Assembly: GCA_951640195.1 (NCBI GenBank)
Contig: OX621164.1
Span: 2,647,098-2,711,097 of the forward strand
Length of the DNA stretch: 64,000 nt
Source of the DNA: Porpolomopsis calyptriformis
Lineage: Eukaryota; Basidiomycota; Agaricomycetes; Agaricales; Hygrophoraceae
Direction: 5' to 3'
The notes beneath the pieces are model-generated. The model was not told the DNA's origin and searched no databases. It worked only from the letters and a program-made list of their open reading frames with translations. Made by a program: the position numbers and the translations under genes. This document shows, piece by piece, positions 25,846 to 35,212 of this stretch. Every line of letters begins with the position of its first letter. Position 1 is the first letter of the stretch.

Positions 25846-28264
25846 CTATTGTCCAGCTATCCCCAGGTCTCCCAAAATACTCACAAAACTCCCGGGATCC
25901 AAAATTTCAGTACCGCCATAAGTCACTTTCTTGCCTGTTCGTCGTGCCCATTCTTGTAAATTGCTGTATTCGACATATCCCGCTCCGCCGACCACGAACA
26001 CCATGCCTTCGGAGAAGGCCATGCGCTTCCCTCGGCCACTTCCTCCAGCGGCAGCGGCAGCACCAAGGCCAACGTTGAGATTCCGAGGAGCACGCGGATC
26101 AAGGAAGATGTAGTCGTCGGTTTCTTGGAGAGATTGGTTGGTCGCCGAGGAAGAGTCCATGATGGCTTCGGTTAGGCGGGTGACGGGGAGGAGCTTGTTC
26201 GTCGGGAGGAAATTTTTGACGCCTGATATGAGGTTTTCGAGTCCGCCTTCTTTTAGACGATCGGTGAGCTGTTGTGCAAATGTGATGGTGAGTAAAGTTG
26301 CGAAAGGAAAAGAAAGAAGGAAGGGAGGGGATTCACTCGGTTACCGAGAGCGCTGAAGCCTTTGAATAGTTCGCCTCCCTGACCCCCACCGCCTATGGTG
26401 GGTGTGGAGCTACCACCGATAGTAGTCGACAATGTCATCCTGGTGATTTCCCTCGTCCTTCGGACAAAATCGAATGCAGCGAGGTTGGCACCGGCTGCTT
26501 TCAATTCCTTCTCCAGTTCTGAAATGTCGTCCTTTGAAAGTGCGTTATCTGGCGAAGACAAATAGAACGCTAGGACCAGGCGGAGTTTGTCGATGGGCGT
26601 GAATGCGCCGTCGGGTCTGGGCGCACGTAAAGTCTCAAGGATGGTCATCAGGGTCTACGAAGAGTCAGGCTCTGGTTACGAGGAGGGAGCGAGAGAAATA
26701 CCTGTTTCGAGATAGCTTCTTCTACACTGAAGAGTTCATCCAGACCCCGTTTTTTTATTTGCTCCAAGATTGCAGTCGCAATGTTCATGTGAGTGTCAAG
26801 AGTCGCCTTTCGTGCTGTGAGCTCTGGCAATTGCGTGATGGCGGTTTTGAGGTGGGCTGCGTTGGTGGAGAGGTCTCTGTAGAAGGTGAGGGTCAGACAC
26901 AGGCCGAAGACAATATGGAGAGACGGACAGCTGAGAAATGTCATTAACGTCGCTGACGCCTGTCGATCTCGTAATTTCGGCGGCATCTTGCTTGTACTTG
27001 TTAAGTTCGGTATCAATTTCTTCTGCTACTTGAGGGAATGGGCTAGCGGCGTGGGTTGCCCAAAAGAAGTCTTTAGAGTCGAGGTCGTAGAGTCGTTTTT
27101 GAGGCTGGGTGACGGTGACGCGATTAAGCTTCATTTCGAGGCAATCAGAAACAAGGGCTTGGTATGTCCAGCCATGCAAAATCATAGAAACGAGATCGAC
27201 GTTTCTGTCAAGGATTAATAGTACTGTATGAAATAAGAAACGGCTTGAAGTATAAATGAAGATAGACGAACGTGGGCGTTGGAGATTGGAGAGACCTGTT
27301 GAGTCTTGAGAGAAAAGAGAAGGATGAGAACGAGAGGTGGAAATTAGAGCGTCTCTTATTTTTGTCTCGACTTTCTTGGCGATCATCTCGGCAGCGTTGC
27401 CTCTGGGTGCTCGGATGAATGGAACATGGCCTATGATGGAAGTTAATCGGGCGATGTGAGAAGATGTAAAAAACATACCCATAGTTGCAACGGCACTAAA
27501 CAGACCGCCGGCTATTCGGTCAATCTCGTCCTCTATTTGCTGGTCGGAGGATGAAGGGGAGTTGAGGAGAGCATAGGACAAGTGTGGTTTTGGTGAAGGG
27601 GATGTAGGGGATGTGGGACTTGCAGACAAGGGCGGGGACAGAAGAGAGAAGAGGGAGGGGGAGGGGGCAATAAAGGAGAGATACTGATCGAGGACCTATT
27701 ATTGTAGGGTTAATGGTATTCGTGGGAGGAGCAGGGTCGCACGCACTTGTTGAACCAAGTCACCGGTGCCATCCCTCGCCACTGCAGCGGCTAGTTCTTC
27801 CAATAACGATCTCGGAAGAGGCTCAACGAAATTGAGATGAAAGGACTCGTAGAGTGAACGCTCAAGATCTTCGGCTATACGACGAACGTTGGCAAGCGTA
27901 GGGGACACGAAATACACGGCGGGAACATCGGCAAGGGCGGGACGAGGAGAATGCAGTTGGCTGGAGAGGGAAAATGTGGGTATGGAGGGGGAGGATAAAA
28001 TGTGTGAACATACACGTGAAGGGTTACGCCGACGTCACGCAAGTCCTGGACGCGCAGTACGGTAGCAAGGACGTCTTTTGTCTGCTGGTCAAGAACGAGG
28101 ATCTTCCAAACGGGAGGGCCGGATGGGGCGGTTGGGTGGGAGTTGAGGTTGAGGAGGGAGAGGAGGGCGGCTGTTTGGGATTGCTGGAGTGTGGTGGGCT
28201 GTGAATGAGAGATGAGAAAGAGTGTTTGGATGGGAATGGATGGAATTACCTGTTTGAATGTCAT
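25846..28264 (-). CDS. SLY1: SLY1, Sec1/Munc18 protein of ER-Golgi transport
   Basis: This Sec1/Munc18 protein clasps syntaxin-type SNAREs in ER-Golgi fusion. Read from 28264: [98 protein letters not shown] with [14 protein letters not shown], and [20 protein letters not shown]. Near the end: [22 protein letters not shown] and [22 protein letters not shown] and HGWTYQALV are hallmark Sec1-family sequences, and the terminal [14 protein letters not shown] block is Sly1-like. Several short introns are present. The start codon lies only 22 bases from the terminal inverted repeat of the neighbouring foldback element, so the upstream control region may consist of element sequence. Confidence 0.9.
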
Positions 28265-28286
28265 GATAGACGGATAAGTCCCAGAT

Positions 28287-28340
28287 GCTATGCTGATATA
28301 ATGTGTACATACCCACGGCCAAACACGTTCACGACATTTC
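28287..28340 (+). repeat. Left terminal inverted repeat of the foldback element
   Basis: It contains a 29-bp perfect inverted match (28287-28315) and a 14-bp perfect inverted match (28327-28340) to the right terminus. Sequence outside 28287 shows no match to the right flank, which sets the element boundary here, 22 bases upstream of the SLY1 start codon. Confidence 0.85.
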
Positions 28341-28446
28341 CTTGAAAATTGTTCACTGCCGGTTGATGGTTCCTGTGCACCATCTTACAAGATACATGTT
28401 GGCTACCAATCTTGCGCACAGACCCAGCTGCAGTCAAATCCCTTAG

Positions 28447-29190
28447 CAGGATGGTGTCTAGAAACTATATCATATAAGATGGTTCTGTGAAACCATCCTC
28501 TCAGCTTGCAGGATGGTGTCTAGAAACTATATCATATAAGATAGTTCTGTGAAACCATCCTCTCAGCTTGCAGGATGGTGTCTACAACCTATATCATATA
28601 AGATGGTTCTGTAAAACCATTCTCTCAGCTTGCAGGATGGTGTCTAGAAACTATATCATATAAGATGGTTCTGTGAAACTATCCTCTCAGCTTGCAGGAT
28701 GGTGTCTAGAAACTATATCATATAAGATGGTTCTGTGAAACTATCTTCTCAGCTTGCAGGATGGTGTTCTGAAACCATCTAGTATGAGATGGTTCTATAA
28801 AACTATCTAGTATAAGATGGTTCAATGAAACTATCCTCTCAGCTTGCAGGATGGTGTCTAGAAACTATATCATATAAGATGGTTCTGTGAAACTATCTTC
28901 TCAGCTTGCAGGATGGTGTTCTGAAACCATCTAGTATGAGATAGTTCTATGAAACTATCTAGTATAAGATGGTTCAATGAAACCATCCTCTCAGTTTGCA
29001 GGATGGTCTCCAGAAACCATCTTCTACTAGCAGGATGGTGTCTAGAAACTGTATCATATAAGATGGTTCCATGAAACTATCCTCTCAGTTTGCAGGATAG
29101 TCTCCAGAAACTATCTGTTACACTAGTAGGATAGTATCTAGAGACTATATAGTGTAGGATGGTTTCACAAAACCATCTATTATACTAGCA
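28447..29190 (+). repeat. Tandem array of 62-bp hairpin units (forward)
   Basis: The unit starts caggatggtgtctagaaac and recurs at 28447, 28509, 28571, 28633, 28695 and 28757, exactly 62 bases apart, with few mismatches. After 28757 the copies diverge and are partly rearranged to about 29190. Each unit also contains short self-complementary pieces such as gatggttctgtgaaaccatc, so it can form small hairpins as well as pairing with the inverted array. Conservation is much higher than in flanking non-coding DNA, indicating recent amplification. Confidence 0.88.
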
Positions 29191-29199
29191 GGATACAAC

Positions 29200-29519
29200 T
29201 TATGCCAATGTGGATCCTCACCTTGCTTGTGTCAATTCTAGTGCAGCAGAGTGTAGGAATGGGGGTTTGTTGCAAATCAGTAAGCTATATATTACAAGAC
29301 TAAGCCATTGTGTATATGAAAGTCTTCTTATATATCTGCAAACTCCAAAGATGGCAGGATGCTAATAAGCAGTACACTAGCTATTCACATCCCATATCTT
29401 CATAGTCCTTGCTAAGAATTCTTGGAAAATGCAACAGCTCAACTAAAAAATGTCACACTGTGTACATTAGATTGTCCTCTCTGGCTGTGTACAAGGTAAA
29501 CTTGAGGATCAAAGCATAT
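29200..29519. other. Central spacer of the foldback element
   Basis: This AT-rich segment lies between the forward and inverted arrays. No open reading frame of note, promoter or RNA gene was recognised. It would form the loop if the flanking arrays paired. Confidence 0.6.
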
Positions 29520-29801
29520 GAGTAGAAGATGGTTTCTGGAGACTATCCTGCAAGCTAAGAGGATAGTTTCATGGAACCATTTCATACTAGATGGTTTCTA
29601 GAGACTATCTTGCACTAAGAGAATGGTTTTATAAAACTATCTCATACTAGCTGGTTTCAGAACACCATCCTGCAAGCTGAGAGGATGGTTTCACAGAACC
29701 ATTTCATACCAGATGGTTTCTAGAGACCATCCTGCACTAAGAGGATAGTTTTATAGAACCATCTCATACTAGATGGTTTCAGAACACCATCCTGCAAGCT
29801 G
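29520..29801 (-). repeat. Inverted array of the 62-bp unit, left part
   Basis: These are copies of the same unit in reverse orientation (recognisable as ctgcaagctgagaggatggt). They run up to the LTR element insertion and continue after it at 43969. Some units here are shorter or diverged. Confidence 0.85.
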
Positions 29802-29884
29802 AGAGGTGTCATGATCCCAAACTGATTTGGTATCAAACTTAACCAAAGATCATGCATTCAGCAAGTAGCATCCATAGCTCAAAT

Positions 29885-29985
29885 ATCCTTTATCTTATCT
29901 TATCTTATCTTATCTTAGATAAGATATCACTGTCCCTCACACATTATCTTATCTCAGATAAGATACACCACTATCTTTACTTATG
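29885..29985. promoter_or_regulatory. Cluster of GATA-factor motifs in the outer LTR
   Basis: Repeated TTATC/GATAA motifs occur here: a run of TATCTTATCT repeats, then AGATAAGATA twice. Fungal GATA factors binding such sites control nitrogen use and iron uptake. Function is inferred from motif content. The same cluster is in the 3' LTR. Confidence 0.5.
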
Positions 29986-30026
29986 CTATCTTATCATGGA
30001 CAATAGCATTCTTCCCCATTATTCTC

Positions 30027-30151
30027 TGAGTCAGAATGACTCATATCCCATTTTTCTATTGTTCTGTCATCACTCCATTGTTCTCTGAGTCACTATGACT
30101 CATATTAATCTCCTCCATTGTTCTCCTCATTGTCTGACTCATAGTGAGTCA
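30027..30151. promoter_or_regulatory. Three paired Gcn4/AP-1-type sites in the outer LTR
   Basis: Three motif pairs occur. TGAGTCA at 30027 and 30086 is followed by TGACTCA at 30037 and 30096. The third pair has the order reversed (TGACTCA 30135, TGAGTCA 30145). In every pair the two motifs start exactly 10 bases apart with a 3-bp spacer. This is the recognition sequence of bZIP factors of the Gcn4/AP-1 class. Confidence 0.6.
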
Positions 30152-30227
30152 CAATTCAAACTCCTCATTGTTCTTTTATCCATTGTTCTTATTTCCTATT
30201 GTTCTCACTGCCCATTGTTCTCAAACA

Positions 30228-30235
30228 TATATAAA
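30228..30235 (+). promoter_or_regulatory. TATA box of the outer LTR
   Basis: TATATAAA lies downstream of the bZIP and GATA motif clusters and about 600 bases before the LTR end. It is the best candidate core promoter for the element transcript, with the RNA start expected about 25-35 bases further on. Confidence 0.6.
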
Positions 30236-30844
30236 GGGCCCCCTTTTCACCAGTGAGGAGTTAAGTTCACTTCCAGTTCACTTTTACCCCACTTTATCCC
30301 CCCCCTCCCCCACTCTCCCCTTTCCCTTGAACTCACCCCTAGTACTCAGTACCTAGTACTACCTCTTATTGATACTACTTGTCTGTAGTCAATACATCCA
30401 ATCTAGTCTAGTCTATTAAGCTTATACCCTGTGTGATTTCGCCTAAGCCTTCTTACGTTAAGAACCAACTTAGGAATCACCCCTTGACGTATTTCTGTAA
30501 GTTGAAGATAGCCACCGAGGACTATCTTATCTTACTTCAGCCCCTGCTTATTCATCACATTCTCTAAGTCTCAGTCCTTATTGGAGAGAGACCTCACTGT
30601 GATACGTATTCTTCTAAGTCAGCCGTTGACTTCATTCTTGCTCTCCCAGTCAATACTATCCATTAGGTTTGGATAGCCTGCTCATCTGTACATCCTAGCC
30701 AAGGATTACTTAAGCCCCATCAAAGGAGGAAGTGTCCATTACTCAATCAATTCACATCTCCCCCGAACAACTAGGACTTACTTGATTAACGTACAACTCC
30801 AGTAGTTCTAGAAGTGAAGTATTTATATTTCACCTGATATAATT

Positions 30845-30863
30845 TGGAGCCCACCGCGAGGGG
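30845..30863 (+). other. Candidate primer-binding site of the outer element
   Basis: TGGAGCCCACCGCGAGGGG lies six bases after the 5' LTR. TGG is the complement of a tRNA CCA end, and the discriminator opposite would be U, as in tRNA-Cys. No complementarity to the expected 5' end of the transcript was found, so tRNA priming is more likely than self-priming. The tRNA identity is a guess. Confidence 0.45.
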
Positions 30864-30952
30864 TGTGCTTGTGATTGATTGTAATCTCACTCCCCAACTT
30901 ATTCAGACCCCACTCATCAATATAACTCCCAACTTAGTATTCAACACTTACT

Positions 30953-33243
30953 ATGTCTGGACAGTCTCAAGTCCAATCTCAGTTTACACGCACCCCAGAC
31001 ATGATGCCCCTTCTGGGACAGAAGTCTGCTCCATCTAAGTTCAGTGGAAGCCATGAACAGATCAAGCGCTTCCTCAGACACTTTAATCAGTTATGTAAAG
31101 TTTACAATGTACCTGATGTGGAGAAGGGTGAACACCTCATTGACTACTGTTCTAGTAAAGTAGTCCAGTTAATTGAAGCCCTTGAAAGCTATAGGACCAA
31201 TGATTGGCCCAAGCTGGAAGCTGATCTCAATAGGTACTATGATGCTGCCTTAAAGGAAACTCGATACATTGTCAAAGACCTCCTCTCTTTCACTCGTAAG
31301 TGGAAGACTAGGCAAATCCATTCATTAACACGTTGGAAGAAGTATGAAAGAAGATTCATCACTATTGCAGGATGGCTACAAGCCAAGCAGAGAATCTCAG
31401 AAGACGAACAAGCTGCTTATTTCTGGAATGGAATTAACAAGACTCTCAGACAGGTGATTGAAGCCAGACTTATTAATGCTTCTGGAACCACCCCTCTGGA
31501 TGTTACTTCCCCATTCCCTATGAAGAAAGTAATCAAAGTAGCTGAAGTGTTATTTGAACGTAATCGGTTTGATATCAACCTAGCTGACTCTGACTCAGAT
31601 ATTCCTGGAAGGGATGATGAAACAGAGTCAGACACATCTAGTGATAACTCTTCATCATCTGACGAAGAAAGTGAAGTCGAAAGGAGACCTAGAAGGAAGA
31701 AGAAGAGTAATGGTAAGAAGTCCCATAAGAGCAGATGGGATTCTGATGATGAAGATCTCAAGAAACCCTTGAAGAAGACCAGTCAGAAGAAAGAAGATCA
31801 CAAGGGTAAGAAGGCATCTAGCAAGTCTACTACTCCAGTCCAAGATGAAGTAGAATCTCTTGTCAAAGAGATGGGAAAACTCTCCCTAGATGATTTACGC
31901 TATGGACTTGCCTACTATAAAGCCCTCAAACTTGATCCTGATATTGCTAGGTGTATCAAACCACCTACTCTTCGAGTATCTTCACCAAGATCTTCTATGC
32001 TTCCCTCTTCAAACACATTCCCTATATCCAATACTAGTCCTAGGAGTACTGGAGACACAATCACCTGTTATGGTTGTGGAAGTAAAGGACATGGAATGTC
32101 TAGTTGTCCCAAGATTGATGAACTCATTGCTTCAGGCACACTTATACGTGATGCAAATAGGAAGCTAGTATTCAAGAATGGTGCTTTTATTCGTCGACTC
32201 CCTGAAGAGACCTTTATCCAAGCTGTAGCAAGACTCACTCAAGACAAGACTAAACCCATCCAGACTCATTTCCTTACTCTGCAAAGTGATTGCTCAGATT
32301 ACTACCTGTCAGAACCTGAGTTTGACAAAGATGATTCAGGTGTATATGTAATCCCAGCCACTGAGTATGAGCCAGAAGTCCAGGATGAGGATGTACAAGT
32401 CATGGTAGCAGACAGAGTCCCTCACAAGATTACTACAGCTAGGAAGGAAGTATTTGATGGAGTCTATCCCCCTATGAAGTCCAGAACTAAAGGGAAAGAA
32501 AGCACAGCTGCTACCCAAGGTTCTCACCCATTCCCAAGCACTACACCTAAAGCTGCCCCCTTACGATTCCAAACTCATCTCCCAGATGAGGTACTGAAGC
32601 CTCATCACAACAAAGACTTTATTAAGGCACTGCCTACACCTGTTGATGCTAGAGTTAAACGAATTCCTCCCACAGAAATTAATAAAGATATTGACATGAA
32701 GGATATAACTAGAAAATCCAGAGCTAAACAGACTGCACCCCTACCCCAAGATACCACAGAATTAGCACCCCAAGTCTCTACTAAATCTCCAGTACGTCAA
32801 TCAGAAATATCCTCTACAATTGGTAACAACCAGGTAGTTAATCAGATTCTTAATACATCAGTTACCCTGAAAGTCAGAGAAGTCCTGGGATCATCCAAGG
32901 AAATATCTGATAAACTCTCAGAAATGATCAAAAGGAAGAATGTGAAGACTGCTGTTTTAGCTACTTCCTTTCTCACTAGAGACAGAGAGGAACTGATCAA
33001 GCTCCAGGTTGAATGTGATAAGCGCCCTGTATCTGCTATCATTGACACAGGTTCCCAATTGAATGTGGTTAGTAAGGATGCATGGAAATTAATCCTTCAG
33101 AGACCGAGGGACCTAACTAAGACGTTAGTTATGAATGATGCTAATGGAGGTGTAGGAACCCTTGCTGGATTGGTATCTAATGTCCCATTAACCTGTGGAG
33201 GTATTACTACCTATGCCAATCTCTTTATTGGGGAGTCAGTCCC
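30953..33243 (+). pseudogene. Outer element Gag-protease, truncated by the inner element
   Basis: The open frame starts at ATG 30953. Residues 1-220 form a Gag-like helical region. A Lys/Glu/Ser-rich linker follows. A CCHC zinc knuckle (CYGCGSKGHGMSSC) starts at residue 372. The C-terminal part contains a retropepsin active site, SAIIDTGSQLNVVSKDAW, with Asp at residue 698. At 33243 the frame runs into the LTR of the inner element and stops 14 codons later, so the end of the protease and all of reverse transcriptase are missing. The remaining reading frame has no stops or frameshifts, which fits recent disruption or continued use as a Gag donor. Confidence 0.88.
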
Positions 33244-33612
33244 TGTCACGGACATCTTTTTCCTTTTCCTCTTAGTCATACTTGATTAGTCTCTGTTCCG
33301 TCTATCCTTCCGTTTTACCATTCTATACATAGAGACTGATCACATGTACCTTCCTTCCGACTCTTCACGAGTCACATTCCGTTTCCGATATTCTTTTCGT
33401 GACTCTTCACCAGTCACATTCCGGATTCCGCTTTGTAATCGTACATACGACTGACTCATGGCGACTCAGGTAGTTAGTATATAAAGCCTGATTTCTAGTC
33501 AGTAGGTTAAGTTCGATTCCTAGTTAGCTCCCCCACTCTTTAGTCGAATTCCATTTCCTCATCAGCCCCTCCAACGCGAGAAGTAAAACCCTTCGACTAC
33601 CGAATCATAACA
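33244..33612 (+). repeat. 5' LTR of the inner chromovirus
   Basis: This 369-bp repeat matches 39556-39924 at a constant offset of 6312. It has TG and CA ends, several inverted GTGACT/AGTCAC pairs and TGACTC motifs, a TATA box at 33478-33485, and the sequence AAGTTCGATTC about 25 bases after it that complements the primer-binding site. Confidence 0.93.
33478..33485 (+). promoter_or_regulatory. TATA box of the inner LTR
   Basis: TATATAAA lies 24 bases before AAGTTCGATTC (33509), the predicted 5' end of the RNA if the element self-primes. The distance is right for a TATA-driven start. Confidence 0.65.
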
Positions 33613-33624
33613 AGAATCGAACTT
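33613..33624 (+). other. Self-priming type primer-binding site of the inner chromovirus
   Basis: The 11 bases GAATCGAACTT (33614-33624), one base after the 5' LTR, are the exact reverse complement of AAGTTCGATTC at 33509-33519 within the LTR, where the RNA should begin. In Tf1/sushi-type elements the first 11 nucleotides of the mRNA fold back to this site and prime reverse transcription. No tRNA-like TGG start is present. Confidence 0.72.
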
Positions 33625-33787
33625 CCTTCTTGCGCATCAAACCACTTCCACTCTGGATCCTGCTGAAGACTTAACAAGGTCAATCTTCTCATCTGCAGAT
33701 TCAGATACTCCCTTTCAACCAATAGTATTCCAAACCCCCGCACAATCCATCATCCCCCTTTCCCCCTCATCATCATCACTGACATCA

Positions 33788-35212
33788 ATGTCTCAACAAG
33801 AGTACGAAGCCGATCAATCCGTTCCCGCACCAGGACCCAGTAACATCCCCCCTACCATTCAAGAAGAAGAAGAAGACGTCGTCCCATTTAACATGGAACA
33901 AGAGCTCAGAGATTTGAGAGCACAAATCGACCAGTTCCGCGGTTGGTACTACAACGAAGTCGACGTCAATGACGAGCTCCGAAAGGAGCTGAAAGCTCTC
34001 AAAGAAAGTCGACACGAAGAATCTGAACCAACCACCCCTCCCCCACGACGACGATCTGTACTTCGGGGACCTGGACTTTCCCCCTCGAATCCTTTCGTTT
34101 ATCCCACAAGAAGAACCCAATCCGTCCAACCTCCATCCCAACCAACCTTTCCCACTCAACTACCCACCCAGACGACTGCTCCCCCCACACTTCCAGCCCC
34201 CACCAAAATCAAAATCGCCGATCCGACCGAGTATGATGGAACCTCCGAGAAGCTTGAAGACTTCATTCATCAATGTCGACTCAACTTTGTGGTCAAAGAC
34301 TACAACGATAAACAGAAGATCATCTATATGCTCTCCTACCTCGGTGACGGCAATCCACGGGCCTGGGGACGACTGTTCACAGAAGGAGCTGACAGGACGA
34401 GGAATTTCGTATGGGACTATGCAACATTTTTGGACGATTTCAGGGAAGCTTTCGGAAGGATCAACCCAGCGGCGAAGGCGCGGATCGAGCTAGAGAAAGT
34501 GAAGATGACAGGAACGATAGAAGACTACAACCTTCGGTTCATGCAACACGCAGCAAGAACTGAGTACAACGAGACCGCTCTACTTCGGTTTTACAAAGCC
34601 GGACTTCCCCAGCCGATCCGAACGCGGATCTACTCGATGGATAATATGCCGTCGACTTTGCTGGACTGGACGACGAAAGCGGCCCAGTTCGAGGAACAGT
34701 ACCAGGAACAACGAGCCGAACAAGCATTGTGGTCAAGTCGAGACCAAAAAGGAAAGAAGTCCGAAGCCAAATCGAGTCCACGAGGAAACCCTTCCCGCTC
34801 CATCACCACCACCACCACTTCATCCCCGATCAAACAAGAATCGAGAGAAGCCTCTCTCAAGACAGCGAAACGAGACAACTCCTCCATCACTTGCTACAAT
34901 TGTGGCAAAAAGGGACACTACGCCAACGAATGTCGAAGCCCACGTGCTGAAGACGTTCCGGCACGTCAAGAATCCTCAAACTCTACTCGAGGAAAAGGAG
35001 GAAATCGCGGTCGAGGCAAAGGACGGAATGTCCGAACGATCAATCGGGTCGATACAGAAGAATCAGAAGCGCGGATAGAAGAAGTACCAGAGGACGACGA
35101 AAAGGAAAAAAGGATGGCAAAGGACGACTTAAAGGATATGGGAATCGCAAATTGGAACAAGGAGAGACGGGCTGCGCTAGCTCGAGCGTTAAAAGAGCAA
35201 AAGGATTTTTAG
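33788..35212 (+). CDS. Gag of the inner chromovirus
   Basis: This 474-residue capsid/nucleocapsid protein has a proline-rich N-terminal third (TPPPRRRSVLRG), then a retrotransposon Gag core from about residue 140 (IADPTEYDGTSEKLEDFIHQ, YLGDGNPRAWGRLF). A CCHC knuckle (CYNCGKKGHYANEC) starts at residue 369, followed by a Gly-Arg-rich stretch. It is intact. The last 61 bases overlap the -1 frame of pol, and the stop codon follows a run of five T. The DNA is richer in C than the outer element. Confidence 0.92.
   Translation: MSQQEYEADQSVPAPGPSNIPPTIQEEEEDVVPFNMEQELRDLRAQIDQFRGWYYNEVDVNDELRKELKALKESRHEESEPTTPPPRRRSVLRGPGLSPSNPFVYPTRRTQSVQPPSQPTFPTQLPTQTTAPPTLPAPTKIKIADPTEYDGTSEKLEDFIHQCRLNFVVKDYNDKQKIIYMLSYLGDGNPRAWGRLFTEGADRTRNFVWDYATFLDDFREAFGRINPAAKARIELEKVKMTGTIEDYNLRFMQHAARTEYNETALLRFYKAGLPQPIRTRIYSMDNMPSTLLDWTTKAAQFEEQYQEQRAEQALWSSRDQKGKKSEAKSSPRGNPSRSITTTTTSSPIKQESREASLKTAKRDNSSITCYNCGKKGHYANECRSPRAEDVPARQESSNSTRGKGGNRGRGKGRNVRTINRVDTEESEARIEEVPEDDEKEKRMAKDDLKDMGIANWNKERRAALARALKEQKDF

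Larger units (their letters stand above)
29807..30838 (+). repeat. 5' LTR of the outer element
   Basis: This 1032-bp direct repeat matches 42932-43963 at a constant offset of 13,125 bases with no indels. It begins TGTCATGATC and ends CACCTGAT; one more shared A allows an alternative end with a 4-bp duplication. It holds a GATA-site cluster, three paired TGAGTCA/TGACTCA sites and a TATA box, so it should act as the element promoter. Confidence 0.93.

Noticed and set aside
28447..29190. Regular 62-bp repeats as a CRISPR-like array
   Set aside because: The whole unit repeats without unique spacers, the genome is eukaryotic, and the array is mirrored in inverted orientation.
29852..30356. Two ORFs (78 and 70 codons) repeated identically in both outer LTRs
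   Set aside because: They lie across the LTR promoter motifs, have low-complexity composition and exist twice only because LTRs are duplicates; no protein evidence.
30845..30863. Self-priming site in the outer element
   Set aside because: No complement to this sequence was found near the predicted RNA start after the TATA box; tRNA priming is more plausible.
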